DNA of 64,000 nt from Conexibacter sp. CPCC 206217. Its GTDB lineage: Bacteria; Actinomycetota; Thermoleophilia; Solirubrobacterales; Solirubrobacteraceae. The notes beneath the pieces are model-generated. The model was not told where the DNA came from and ran no database searches. It saw only the letters and a list, made by a program, of their open reading frames with translations. The position numbers and the translations under genes were made by a program. Of the stretch, positions 7,572-16,272 are shown one piece after another (position 1 is the stretch's first letter; each line of letters opens with the position of its first letter). The stretch spans positions 62,001 through 126,000 of the forward strand of contig NZ_JAUTDO010000007.1 in assembly GCF_030646165.1 (NCBI RefSeq). Reading direction: 5' to 3'.

Positions 7572-9209
7572 ATGACCCCAGAGAAGGGCGTCCCGGACTT
7601 CGTATCCCACGGTCACACGCGCCGTCAGGTGGTGCGTGGAACGCTTGCCGGCGGCGTGGTCGTCGGCCTCGGCGGACTGCTCGCCGCGTGCGGCGGCGAC
7701 AGCGACAGCGGCGCTGCGACCGGCAGCTCGACCGGCGCGACGACCGCCGCCGAGCCCGGCAGCTTCAGACGCGGCGGGACGCTGCGCGTCGGCGCGACGG
7801 GCGGCGGCGCGAGAGACACGCTCGACGCCCACCGCACCACGTCGGATCCCGACATGGCGCGGATCTGGAACCTCTACGAGCCGCTCGCGGTGCGCTCGAC
7901 GAGCTTCGAGGAGCTGGAGATGCTCGTCGCCGAGTCGATCGAGCCGGAGGGCAAGACGGCCGACACCTGGATCGTGAAGATCCGGCCGGGCATCCTCTTC
8001 CACGACGGCAGACCGGTGACCGCCGACGACGTCATCTTCTCGATCCAGCGCATCCTCGATCCGAGAGATCCCAAGCAGGGCGCCGCGTCGATCGGCTACG
8101 TCGACTACAGACGGCTCAGAAAGCTCGACGACAAGACCGTCCGGATCCCGCTCAGACAGCCGAACGCCGGCTTCCCGGACGACATCGGCCAGCCCTTCAA
8201 CGGGATCGTGCCGGTCGGCTACGACCCGAGAGCGCCGATCGGCACCGGCGCCTTCAGATACCAGAGCTTCACGCCCGGCGAGCAGAGCACGTTCGTGCGC
8301 AACGAGCACTACTGGCAGGAGGGCAAGCCGGCCGTCGACACGCTCGTGATCATCGACTTCGCCGACGACGCCGCGCGCGTCAACGCGCTGCTCGGCGACC
8401 AGGTCGACGCGATCGACAACCTGCCGGCGCCGCAGATCGCGAGCGTCAGAGCGAACCCGAAGCTGAGAGTGCTGATCTCCAGAACGGGCGCATGGAAGCC
8501 GATCACGATGCGCGTCGACGCCGCTCCGTTCGACGACGTGCGCGTGCGGCAGGCGTTCCGCCTGATCGTCGACCGCGAGCAGATGGTGCAGCAGGTGCTG
8601 GCCGGCGAGGGCGAGATCGCCAACGACATCTTCGGTCGCTACGACGCCGCCTACAACTCCTCGCTGCCGCAGCGAACGCAGGACCTCGAGCAGGCGAGAG
8701 CGCTGTTGAAGCAGGCGGGGCGGGAGGGGCTGTCGATCGAGTTCGTGACGGCGCCGGTCTTCCAAGGCGCGGTCGAGCAGGCGCAGGTGTTCGCGCAGCA
8801 GGCGAAGGGCGCCGGCGTCGACGTGAAGCTCAGAAAGGTCGACTCGAGCACCTTCTACGGGCCCGACTACCTCAGATGGGTGCTGGCGCAGGACTCGTGG
8901 TCGACGCGCCTCTACCTGCCGCAGGTGTCGCAGAGCAACCTGCCGACGTCGCCGTTCAACGAGACGCACTGGAACCCGCCCGAGTTCGTGAAGCTGATCG
9001 ACCAGGCGCGCGCCGAGCTGGACGAGGCCAAGCGCACCGAGATCATCCACCAGGCGCAGAGAATGCAGTACGAGCAGGGCGGCGAGATCATCCCGTACTG
9101 GTCCAACATGATCGACGCTCACAGCGCCGCGGTCGGCGGCTTCGTCGAGGCGAGATCGGGCTTCAACCTCGGCAACTTCTGGTTCAAGAACGTGGGGTTC
9201 ATCAGATGA
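7572..9209 (+). CDS. Dipeptide-type ABC transporter substrate-binding lipoprotein (Tat)
   Basis: A 545-residue family-5 extracellular solute-binding protein (DppA/OppA/NikA type). The N-terminus has a twin-arginine motif TRRQVVRG, a hydrophobic stretch and a lipobox ending LLAACGG, so it is a probable Tat-exported lipoprotein. The SBP_bac_5 signature covers PGILFHDGRPVTADDVIFSIQRILDP. It heads an operon: the next gene overlaps by ATGA, followed by two DppB/C-like permeases and a fused ATPase. The neighbouring hydantoin/allantoin-type enzymes suggest import of a cyclic ureide or short peptide rather than general peptides. Codon use is odd: about 18 of 44 arginines are AGA, but none in the signal peptide. 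Confidence 0.92.
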   Translation: MTPEKGVPDFVSHGHTRRQVVRGTLAGGVVVGLGGLLAACGGDSDSGAATGSSTGATTAAEPGSFRRGGTLRVGATGGGARDTLDAHRTTSDPDMARIWNLYEPLAVRSTSFEELEMLVAESIEPEGKTADTWIVKIRPGILFHDGRPVTADDVIFSIQRILDPRDPKQGAASIGYVDYRRLRKLDDKTVRIPLRQPNAGFPDDIGQPFNGIVPVGYDPRAPIGTGAFRYQSFTPGEQSTFVRNEHYWQEGKPAVDTLVIIDFADDAARVNALLGDQVDAIDNLPAPQIASVRANPKLRVLISRTGAWKPITMRVDAAPFDDVRVRQAFRLIVDREQMVQQVLAGEGEIANDIFGRYDAAYNSSLPQRTQDLEQARALLKQAGREGLSIEFVTAPVFQGAVEQAQVFAQQAKGAGVDVKLRKVDSSTFYGPDYLRWVLAQDSWSTRLYLPQVSQSNLPTSPFNETHWNPPEFVKLIDQARAELDEAKRTEIIHQAQRMQYEQGGEIIPYWSNMIDAHSAAVGGFVEARSGFNLGNFWFKNVGFIR

Positions 9210-10057
9210 GCAGTCAGCAGTCAGCCGCCGCGACGGCGGAGATCCCCGTGCGGCGCGAGACCGTGCGCGCCGCCGACACCGCGACCGTCGTCGCGCTCAA
9301 CGCCGACTGCGTCGCGCGCGGTCGCGTGCACGTGCTCGCCGACGAGCTGATCGCACGGCTCGATCCCGACGGCGTGCACCTGCTGTGGGGCGCGTTCCCG
9401 CACGACCACGAGTCGATCGTCGAGCGCGTCGGCGACGACGGCGAGCCGTCGCTGCCGCAGCGGATCGCGTTTCGCAACGGCAGCGAGGGGTGGCCGTCGA
9501 GACCGCACCTGCGGACCGTCTGGCTGCTGTCGGTCGTCGACGGCGACCCGAAGGAGGGGATCATCCACCTCGACCACGCCGACGTGCTCGCGCTGCCGGA
9601 GTACACGCGTCCGCCCGACGCCGACTACCCGCCCGCGACCGGCCCGGTGCGCGAGAGCCTCACGCTGCAGACGCTGCGCGCGGCCGACACCGCGACGATC
9701 TCCGCGCTGAACGGCTCCTCCGTCGACAAGGGGCACGTGCGCGTGCTCAGAGGCGACACGCTGACGCAGCTGGACCCCGATGGCGTCCACCTGCTGTGGG
9801 GCACCTTCCCGCACGACCAGGAGACGACGATCGAGCGGATCGGCACGGCCGGCACGCCCGACCTGCCGCAGCGGATCGCGCTGCGCAACGGCAGTCCCGG
9901 CAGCCCCGAGATCCCGCACCTGCGGACCGTCTGGGTCGTCTCGGTCCTCGACGGCGATCCGGTCGAGGGGATCATCCACCTCGACCACGAGCAGGTCGCC
10001 GCGCTGCCGGAGTACGTGCGGACCGGCCCCGACGCGGCGGCGACGCCGCCGGCCTGA
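9206..10057 (+). CDS. Unknown protein with two tandem 115-residue repeats
   Basis: A 283-residue protein of unrecognised family with no signal peptide. It consists of two near-copies, residues about 20-134 and 157-271, offset by 137 residues. Each contains RAADTAT, LDPDGVHLLWG, FPHD, LPQRIA-RNGS, PHLRTVW-SV-DGDP-EGIIHLDH and ALPEY. The conserved HxH/HD and acidic positions could bind metal or a small molecule, but this is speculation. Its start overlaps the receptor stop (ATGA) and it precedes the permease genes, so it is translated with the transporter. A substrate-processing or regulatory role tied to the transported compound is plausible; nothing in the sequence names it. Confidence 0.8.
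   Translation: MSSQQSAAATAEIPVRRETVRAADTATVVALNADCVARGRVHVLADELIARLDPDGVHLLWGAFPHDHESIVERVGDDGEPSLPQRIAFRNGSEGWPSRPHLRTVWLLSVVDGDPKEGIIHLDHADVLALPEYTRPPDADYPPATGPVRESLTLQTLRAADTATISALNGSSVDKGHVRVLRGDTLTQLDPDGVHLLWGTFPHDQETTIERIGTAGTPDLPQRIALRNGSPGSPEIPHLRTVWVVSVLDGDPVEGIIHLDHEQVAALPEYVRTGPDAAATPPA
9263..10018 (+). repeat. Internal gene duplication (two 345-bp copies)
   Basis: Copy A spans about 9263-9607 and copy B about 9674-10018, in the same frame and separated by a Pro-rich linker. Copies are strongly similar at protein level and clearly similar in DNA, pointing to a fairly recent tandem duplication. Confidence 0.75.
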
Positions 10058-10070
10058 GGAGCCGCTGCGG

Positions 10071-11027
10071 GTGGTCGCGACGCTGATCCTGCGCCGGCTG
10101 GCGCTCGGGCTGCTGACGCTGTGGCTCGTGTCGCTGCTCGTCTTCGGCGCGACGCTGGCGCTGCCGGGCGACACCGCGACCGCGATCCTCGGGCGTGACG
10201 CGACCCCCGCACGGCTGACCGCGCTGCGCGCGCAACTCGACCTCGACGAGCCGGTCGTCAGCCGCTACGTCAGCTGGCTGAAGGGAATGGCGACCGGCGA
10301 CCTCGGCGAGTCGGCGGCGACGCGCGAGCCGGTCGGCAAGCTGCTGTCGGACCGCGTCGCCAACTCCGCCGCGCTCGTGCTCGTCGCGGGCCTGATCGCG
10401 ATCCCGCTGTCGCTGCTGCTGGGGGTGCTCGCGGCCGTGCGCCGCGACGGCTGGTTCGACCAGATCGGCTCGACGACCGGGCTCGTGCTCGCGGCGATCC
10501 CGGAGTTCGTGATCGCGCTCGTGCTGGTGCTGGTGTTCGCCACGACGCTGGTGCAGTGGCTGCCGGCCGTCTCGCTCGCGCAGCCCGGCGAGCGCGTCTG
10601 GTCCAGCCCGCAGTCGATGGTGCTGCCGGTCGCGACGCTGGTGCTCGCGGTCGTGCCGTACCTGGCGCGCGTGATGCGCAGCTCGATGGTCGAGATCCTC
10701 GCCAGCGACTACGTCACCAACGCGCGCCTGCGCGGGCTCTCGCGACGCCGCGTGACGTGGCGCCATGCGCTGCCGAACGCGATCGTGCCAGGCATCCAGG
10801 CGTCGGCGCTGCAGTTGGCGTGGATGGCCAGCAGCGTCGTCGTGGTCGAGTACGTGTTCGCCTTCCCGGGCATCGGCACGACGCTCGTCGACGCGGTCGG
10901 CAACCGCGACATCCCGGTCGTGCAGGCGGTGACGATGATCGCGGCCGCGGTCTACGTCGTCTGCAACCTCGTCGCCGACGTCGCGACGATCCTGCTGACG
11001 CCGAAGCTGCGGACGCGGGCGCGATGA
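10071..11027 (+). CDS. ABC transporter permease, DppB-like
   Basis: A 318-residue inner-membrane permease of the DppB/OppB group. It starts from GTG with GAGGAG nine bases before. The first helix (LALGLLTLWLVSLLVFGATLALPGD) carries the usual DppB N-terminus. The long extracellular stretch with RAQLDLDEPVVSRYVSWLKGMATGDLGES is diagnostic. The EAA loop reads ARLRGLSRRRVTWRHALPNAI, and VVVEYVFAFPGIGTTLVDAV is the family's C-terminal motif. It pairs with the following permease to form the channel for the upstream receptor. The gap to the repeat-protein gene is 13 bases, consistent with one transcript. Confidence 0.92.
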   Translation: MVATLILRRLALGLLTLWLVSLLVFGATLALPGDTATAILGRDATPARLTALRAQLDLDEPVVSRYVSWLKGMATGDLGESAATREPVGKLLSDRVANSAALVLVAGLIAIPLSLLLGVLAAVRRDGWFDQIGSTTGLVLAAIPEFVIALVLVLVFATTLVQWLPAVSLAQPGERVWSSPQSMVLPVATLVLAVVPYLARVMRSSMVEILASDYVTNARLRGLSRRRVTWRHALPNAIVPGIQASALQLAWMASSVVVVEYVFAFPGIGTTLVDAVGNRDIPVVQAVTMIAAAVYVVCNLVADVATILLTPKLRTRAR

Positions 11028-11947
11028 GCGACCTCGACGTCGCGGTCTTCGGCGACCCGGTCGTGAGCGGCGAGCACGGCGCGGGCGGCGCTGGCGCCTC
11101 CGGCACGCGCCGGCGTCGTCCGCTCGCGCGCGGCGTGCTGCGCTCCACGCGCATGCGGATCGGCCTCGCGCTCGTCGCGCTCGTCGTGCTGACCGCGCTG
11201 CTGGGTCCGCTGCTGGCGCCGCACTCGCCGACCGAGTTCGTCGGCGCGCCGAACGCCGGGCCGGCGCCGGGACTTCCCTTCGGCACCGACGCGCTCGGCC
11301 GCGACGTGCTGAGCCGCTTCCTCTCAGGCGGGCGCACGATCCTCTGGCTGGCCGCGGCCGCGACGCTGCTCGGCGTCGCCGCGGGCGCGCTCGTCGGGCT
11401 TGTCGCCGCGTACGCGCGCGGCGCCGGCGACGAGCTGCTGATGCGCCTGACGGATGCGATCCTCGCCTTCCCGCAGGTCGTGCTGGTGCTGCTCGCCGTC
11501 GCGGTCTTCGGCCCGCGGCTGTGGCTGCTGGTGCTGGCGGTCGCGCTGACGCACATGCCGCGCGTGGCGCGCGTGCTACGCGGCGCCGCGCAGGAGGTCG
11601 CCGAGCGCGACTTCGTCAAGAGCGCCGAGGCGGCGGGCGAGCGGCGCACGCGGATCGTCCTGTTCGAGCTGCTGCCGAACGTCACGACGCCGCTGCTGGT
11701 CGAGCTGGGGCTGCGGCTGACCTACTCGATCGGTCTCGTCGCCGCGATCGAGTTCCTCGGCTTCGGCCTGCAGCCGCCGGCCGCCGACTGGGGGCTGATG
11801 ATCAACGAGAACCGCCTCGCGCTCGCCGCGCAGCCGTGGGGCGTCGTGCTGCCGGTGATCGCGATCGCGCTGCTGAGCGTCGGCACGAACCTCGTCACGG
11901 ACGCCTTCGCGCGCACCGCGATCGGTCTCGACCGCGAGGAGGGCTGA
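11024..11947 (+). CDS. ABC transporter permease, DppC-like
   Basis: A 307-residue permease of the DppC/OppC group. It has a basic cytoplasmic N-terminus and a first helix RIGLALVALVVLTALLGPLLAP. It then shows FGTDALGRDVLSRFLSGGRTILWLAA, the classic OppC N-terminal motif. The EAA loop is FVKSAEAAGERRTRIVLFELLPNV and the end is FLGFGLQPPAADWGLMI. Its ATG overlaps the DppB-like stop (ATGA). It forms a heterodimeric channel with the previous gene product. Confidence 0.92.
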   Translation: MSDLDVAVFGDPVVSGEHGAGGAGASGTRRRRPLARGVLRSTRMRIGLALVALVVLTALLGPLLAPHSPTEFVGAPNAGPAPGLPFGTDALGRDVLSRFLSGGRTILWLAAAATLLGVAAGALVGLVAAYARGAGDELLMRLTDAILAFPQVVLVLLAVAVFGPRLWLLVLAVALTHMPRVARVLRGAAQEVAERDFVKSAEAAGERRTRIVLFELLPNVTTPLLVELGLRLTYSIGLVAAIEFLGFGLQPPAADWGLMINENRLALAAQPWGVVLPVIAIALLSVGTNLVTDAFARTAIGLDREEG

Positions 11948-11962
11948 GCGCTGCCGGCCGCA

Positions 11963-13744
11963 GTGACCGACCTGCGGATCGAGCTGCGCGGCTCCGGCGC
12001 GGCGATCGTCGAGCAGATCTCGTTCGCGTTGAGAGCGGGCGAGGTGCTCGGGCTCGTGGGCGAGTCGGGGTCAGGCAAGACGACGGTCGGGATGGCGCTG
12101 CTCGGCCACGTCCGTCGCGGCGGACGGATCGGCGGCGGCAGCGTCCTGGTGGACGGCGCGGACGTCGCCGGCGCGAGTGACGCGCAGCTGGAGCGGCTGC
12201 GCGGCCGCGTCGTCGCCTATGTCCCGCAGGATCCCGGCAGCGGGTTGAACCCGGCGCTGCGCGTCGGCTCGCAGCTGACGGAGGTGCTCGACGCGCACCT
12301 GCCGCAGCTGAGCGCCGCCGAGCGCGCCGCGCGCCTCGCCGAGCTGCTGGAGGAGGTCGGGCTGCCCGGCGAGGAGCGCTTCCTGCGCTCCTATCCGCAC
12401 CAGCTCTCCGGTGGGCAGCAGCAGCGCGTGCTGATCGCGATGGCGTTCGCGCCGCGCCCGAGCGTCGTCGTCTGCGACGAGCCGACGACCGGGCTCGACG
12501 TCACGACTCAGGCGCGCGTGCTGCAGACGCTGCGCGAGCTGTGCCGCGCCCATGGCGTCGCCGCCCTCTACGTCAGCCACGACCTCGCCGTCGTCGGCGA
12601 GATCGCCGACCGGATCGCCGTCATGTACGCCGGCCGGATCGTCGAGCAGGGTCCTGCGGCCGCGCTGCTGAGCGACCCGCGCCACCCGTACACGCGGCTG
12701 CTGCTGCGCGCGGTGCCCGACGCGGCCGGGGATCGCACACCGCTCGGGATCGCCGGCCACGCGCCGCCGCCCGGTGCGCGGCCGAGCGGGTGCGCGTTTC
12801 ATCCGCGTTGCCCGTTGGCGAGCGAGGTGTGCGCGAGGCAGGATCCGCCCGCGGTCGACCTCGACGCCCGCTTCGCCCTCTGCCACCACGTCGCACTGGC
12901 CCCGGGGATCTCGCTCGCCGGCGCGCTGCCGGCCGCGTCCGAGCTCGCGGTCGTCGCGCCGGAGGCGCCCGTGCTGGAGCTGCGCGGGTTGAGCGCCGCG
13001 CATGCCGAGCGCACCACGCTGCATGACGTCGAGCTGGCCGTCGGCCGCGACGAGTGCGTCGCGCTGGTCGGCGAGTCCGGCAGCGGCAAGACGACGCTCG
13101 CGCGCTGCGTCGCGGGGCTGCACGGGCGCTACGACGGCGAGGTCCGCTTCGAAGGCGAGTTGCTGCCCGGCTCCGCGCGAGGGCGCTCGCGCGACGCGCG
13201 CCGCGGGATCCAGTACGTCTTCCAGAACCCGTACGCGTCGCTGAACCCGCGCCGCACGGTCGGCGCGACGATCGCGCGCCAGCTGCAGCTGTTCGGCGAC
13301 GTCAGCCGACGCGACGCGCGCCGTGCCGCGGTCGAGACGCTGGCGCGCGTGGCGCTCGCGCCCGGGATCGCCGAGCAGCGTCCTGACGAGCTGTCGGGCG
13401 GCGAGCGACAGCGCGTCGCGATCGCCCGCGCGCTGGCCGCGCAGCCGCGCCTGCTCGTCTGCGACGAGGTCACCTCCGCGCTCGACGTCTCGGTGCAGGC
13501 GACGATCGTCGCGCTGCTGCGCGAGCTGCGCGACGAGAGCGGCCTCAGCCTGCTCTTCATCACGCACGACCTCGCGCTCGTGCGGACCGTCGCCGACCGC
13601 GTCGCGGTGCTGTCGGACGGACGGATCGTCGAGCAGGGCGCGGTCGCGGACGTGTTCCGCGCGCCGGCGGCCGGCTACACGCGCGAGCTGCTCGCGAACA
13701 CGCCGCGGCTCGAGGACGCCGCGAGGCTGCGGGAGCCGGCATGA
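11963..13744 (+). CDS. Fused DppD-DppF ABC ATPase
   Basis: A 593-residue protein with two complete ATP-binding cassettes. NBD1 has Walker A GESGSGKTT (33-41), signature LSGGQQQR (about 148-155) and Walker B VVVCDEPTTGLD. It is followed by the oligopeptide-ABC C-terminal segment with the Cys cluster CAFHPRCPLASEVC, which binds an Fe-S cluster in some homologues. NBD2 repeats Walker A (near 370), LSGGERQR (near 476) and LLVCDEVTSALD. It energises the two preceding permeases. It starts with GTG, 15 bases after the DppC-like stop, and is the last gene of the transporter unit. The fusion replaces the separate D and F subunits. Confidence 0.92.
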   Translation: MTDLRIELRGSGAAIVEQISFALRAGEVLGLVGESGSGKTTVGMALLGHVRRGGRIGGGSVLVDGADVAGASDAQLERLRGRVVAYVPQDPGSGLNPALRVGSQLTEVLDAHLPQLSAAERAARLAELLEEVGLPGEERFLRSYPHQLSGGQQQRVLIAMAFAPRPSVVVCDEPTTGLDVTTQARVLQTLRELCRAHGVAALYVSHDLAVVGEIADRIAVMYAGRIVEQGPAAALLSDPRHPYTRLLLRAVPDAAGDRTPLGIAGHAPPPGARPSGCAFHPRCPLASEVCARQDPPAVDLDARFALCHHVALAPGISLAGALPAASELAVVAPEAPVLELRGLSAAHAERTTLHDVELAVGRDECVALVGESGSGKTTLARCVAGLHGRYDGEVRFEGELLPGSARGRSRDARRGIQYVFQNPYASLNPRRTVGATIARQLQLFGDVSRRDARRAAVETLARVALAPGIAEQRPDELSGGERQRVAIARALAAQPRLLVCDEVTSALDVSVQATIVALLRELRDESGLSLLFITHDLALVRTVADRVAVLSDGRIVEQGAVADVFRAPAAGYTRELLANTPRLEDAARLREPA

Positions 13745-13780
13745 GCCGCGCCCGCCCGCACCCCCAACTGTTAGGGTCGC

Positions 13781-13794
13781 GCAACTATGGTTAC
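13781..13794. promoter_or_regulatory. AAC-N4-GTT operator-like site before tetR
   Basis: GCAAC-TATG-GTTAC, 36 bases before the TetR-type gene. It shares an AAC-N4-GTT core with the palindrome at 14522-14537 after the same gene. Confidence 0.4.
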
Positions 13795-13829
13795 GGTCGC
13801 CGCGAGGCGCTTGGAAATGGGGATGGGCG

Positions 13830-14468
13830 ATGTCTGACCTAGTGCACGGGGACGACCCGCGTCAGCGGCTGCACGACGTCGACGAGGCGGCGCGCAGAGT
13901 GATCGTGCGCAAGGGGCTGGGCGCGACGACGCTGCGCGACATCTCGCGCGAGGGCGGCTTCACGACCGGCCTGCTGACGCACTACTTCGCCGACAAGCAG
14001 GCGCTCATCTTCGGCGTCTTCTCGAGCGCCTCCGACCGTTGGATCGGCCGCGTCAGAAGCTCGCTCGGCGCTGTTCACACGGTCGAGGAGCAGCTCTGCG
14101 TGATCGTCGAGCTGTGCGTCCCGAAGGCCGAGGAGGACCAGCTCGAATGGCGCCTGTGGTCGGAGATGTGGACCTACGCCGGCTGGAACGCGGAGTTCGC
14201 CGCGTACCTGATCGAGACGGACGCGCTGTGGGAGAACGAGCTGCGTGCGGTGATCGAGCGCGCGGTGCAGGAGGAGGTGCTGCCGGCCGACCTCGACGCC
14301 GCCGAGCAGGCGCGCATCATCGGCCGGCTCGTCGACGGCCTCGGTGTGCGCACGATGCTGAACGGGCGCTGGGACGAGGCGCGCGGGACGCTCGTCGCGC
14401 ACCTCACCTCGCTCGGGCTCGCGCCGCGCGTGGTGCGGGTGCTGAACGGGATCGTCGCGACCGCCTGA
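13830..14468 (+). CDS. TetR-family transcriptional regulator
   Basis: A 212-residue TetR-type repressor. The helix-turn-helix (about residues 30-60) reads GLGATTLRDISREGGFTTGLLTHYFADKQALI, the typical TetR_N layout. A C-terminal ligand domain (TetR_C_6/BetI-like: EDQLEWRLWSEMWTYAG) follows. It lies between the transporter unit and the hydantoin/allantoin enzyme unit, both on the same strand. Operator-like AAC-N4-GTT sites before and after the gene suggest it controls itself and the enzyme operon, probably released by the imported compound or a product. Confidence 0.88.
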   Translation: MSDLVHGDDPRQRLHDVDEAARRVIVRKGLGATTLRDISREGGFTTGLLTHYFADKQALIFGVFSSASDRWIGRVRSSLGAVHTVEEQLCVIVELCVPKAEEDQLEWRLWSEMWTYAGWNAEFAAYLIETDALWENELRAVIERAVQEEVLPADLDAAEQARIIGRLVDGLGVRTMLNGRWDEARGTLVAHLTSLGLAPRVVRVLNGIVATA

Positions 14469-14521
14469 GCGGCCCGCGTGCTGCCGTCGACCATGCGTGC
14501 CGCACGACACCTCGTCGCTTC

Positions 14522-14537
14522 CATAACGACGGTTATG
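14522..14537. promoter_or_regulatory. Palindrome CATAAC-GACG-GTTATG before racemase
   Basis: Perfect 6-bp inverted repeat with a 4-bp spacer, ending 11 bases before the racemase ATG. It is the best operator candidate for the adjacent TetR regulator, and a bound dimer would also cover the ribosome-binding region. Confidence 0.55.
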
Positions 14538-14548
14538 ATGGGCTTTCG

Positions 14549-15241
14549 ATGGATCCGTTTCGGCTCGGCCTCCTGAACCCCAACAGCAGCGAGGCGGACA
14601 CCGCCGCGATGGCAGCGCTGATCGCGCCGTCGCTGCCGGGCGGGGCGGTGCTGGAGCGCTTCACCGCACGCGACGGGCACGCCGCGATCGAGGGCGAGGC
14701 CGAGCATGCCGACGCTGCTGTCGAGGTGCTGCGGATGATTCGCGCGGCGCCGCAGCTCGACGCGTACCTGATCGGCTGCTTCGACGATCCCGGACTGCAC
14801 GCGGCGCGCGAGCTGACGCGGGCGCCGGTCGTCGGGATCGGCGAGGCGGCCTACGGCGCGGCCGCGCTCGTCGGCCGCCGCTTCGCCGTCATCACGACGC
14901 TGCGCCGGGGCGTCGCGGCGATCGAGGACGGGCTCGCCGCGAAGGGACTGCGCGACCGCTGCGCCGGGGTGCTGGCGCTGGAGCGCGGCGTCGAGCGCCA
15001 GCGCGAGGCCGACGCCGCCGACGCGATAGCTGCGCTCGGACGCGACGCGGTCGAGCGCCTCGGCGCCGACGCGCTCGTGCTCGCCTGCGGCGCGATGGCC
15101 GCCTCCGGCGCCGACGTCTCGCGACGGCTCGGCGTGCCGGTGAGCGACGGCGTCGCGTTCGGGGCGTTGACGGCGCATGCGCTGTGGCGGACGGGGATGC
15201 GGACGAGCAAAGCGAACGCGTATGGGTGGCCGGGCCGATGA
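14549..15241 (+). CDS. Hydantoin/allantoin racemase (Asp/Glu racemase superfamily)
   Basis: A 230-residue racemase of the hydantoin-racemase family. The start RLGLLNPNSS is typical. The two catalytic cysteines appear in LIGCFDDPGL and LVLACGAMA. Such enzymes invert C5 of 5-substituted hydantoins, or allantoin, by a two-base mechanism in the cytosol. Context supports this: a cyclic amidohydrolase and a carbamoylase-type hydrolase lie downstream in the same overlapping gene string. It is the first gene of the enzyme unit, directly behind a TetR-type palindrome. Hydantoin versus allantoin cannot be distinguished from the sequence alone. Confidence 0.85.
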   Translation: MDPFRLGLLNPNSSEADTAAMAALIAPSLPGGAVLERFTARDGHAAIEGEAEHADAAVEVLRMIRAAPQLDAYLIGCFDDPGLHAARELTRAPVVGIGEAAYGAAALVGRRFAVITTLRRGVAAIEDGLAAKGLRDRCAGVLALERGVERQREADAADAIAALGRDAVERLGADALVLACGAMAASGADVSRRLGVPVSDGVAFGALTAHALWRTGMRTSKANAYGWPGR

Positions 15242-16272
15242 TGCGCGCCGCCGTCTTCCGCCGCCACGGCGGACCCGAGGTGCTGGAGCACGCGCTCGTG
15301 CCCGCGCCGCGTCCGGCGCACGACGAGGTGCTGATCGACGTGCACGCATGCGGGATCAACCACTCCGACCTCGATTCGCGCGCAGGCACCTCGCGCTGGC
15401 AGTTCGAGCTGCCGTTCGCGCTGGGGGCGGAGTTCGCCGGGACGGTCCGCGAGCTGGGCGACGACGTCCGCGGCGTGCGCGTCGGGCAGCCCGTGACGGC
15501 GCTGCAGCAGTATAGCTGCGGCCGCTGCCGCGCCTGCACCAGCTGGCGTCAAGATCTCTGCGCCGCCTTCACCGTCTTCGGGACCGACCGCTGGGGCGGC
15601 TACGCCGAGCAGGTCGCGGTGCCGGCGCGGGCGCTGGTCTCGCTCGCCTCCGAAGACCAGTTCGTCGTCGCCGCCGCAGCGCAGACGGTCGTCAGCACCG
15701 CCTGGCACATGACGGTCGCGCTCGCGCAGGTCCGCGCGGGGGAGACCGTACTGGTGCCGAGCGCGTCGGGCGGCGTCGCCGGCGCCCTGGTGCAGTGCGC
15801 CAAGCGCGCCGGCGCGCGCGTGATCGCGACGGTCGGCTCGCCCGCGAAGCTCGACGCCGTCGCCGACCTCGGCGCCGACGAGGTCTTCTGCCACCGCGAC
15901 AGCCCGGTCGGCGAGACGGTCGCGCGGCTGACCGGGGGCCGCGGCGTCGACGCGGTCCTCGACACCGTCGGCGGTCCGCTGTTCGGCGAGCACCTCGGCG
16001 CGCTGACGCCCGACGGGCGCCTCGCGACCTGCGGCGCGCACGCCGGCGAGCGGGTCGAGCTGGACGTCGTGGCGCTGTTTCAGAGCGGCCGCCGGATCCT
16101 CGGCTTCCGCGTCGCGACGCCCGACGAGATCGAGTACTCGCTCCAGCTCGCCCTGAGCGGCGTGCTGCGCGTGCCGATCCACGCGACCTACGGCTTCGAC
16201 GAGGCGGCGCAGGCGCATCGCGCGCTGGAGCGGCGCGAACACGTCGGCAAGCTCGTCATGGTCAGACGATGA
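15238..16272 (+). CDS. Zinc-type MDR alcohol dehydrogenase/quinone oxidoreductase
   Basis: A 344-residue medium-chain dehydrogenase/reductase. The N-terminal GroES-like domain has GINHSDLDSRAG and GAEFAGTV. The structural zinc lobe is intact (CGRCRACTSWRQDLC: four cysteines). The NAD(P) site reads VLVPSASGGVAGALVQCAKRAGARVIATVG. The catalytic zinc ligands are poorly conserved, pointing to a quinone-reductase-like rather than alcohol-dehydrogenase reaction. It overlaps the racemase stop (ATGATG). Its place among ring-opening enzymes suggests it oxidises or reduces the side chain or the ring of the substrate, but this is inference. Confidence 0.85.
   Translation: MMRAAVFRRHGGPEVLEHALVPAPRPAHDEVLIDVHACGINHSDLDSRAGTSRWQFELPFALGAEFAGTVRELGDDVRGVRVGQPVTALQQYSCGRCRACTSWRQDLCAAFTVFGTDRWGGYAEQVAVPARALVSLASEDQFVVAAAAQTVVSTAWHMTVALAQVRAGETVLVPSASGGVAGALVQCAKRAGARVIATVGSPAKLDAVADLGADEVFCHRDSPVGETVARLTGGRGVDAVLDTVGGPLFGEHLGALTPDGRLATCGAHAGERVELDVVALFQSGRRILGFRVATPDEIEYSLQLALSGVLRVPIHATYGFDEAAQAHRALERREHVGKLVMVRR

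Noticed and set aside
7572..9209. AGA-rich receptor gene as horizontally acquired DNA
   Set aside because: All other codons follow the GC-rich host pattern, and the same AGA bias occurs in unrelated exported proteins across the window.
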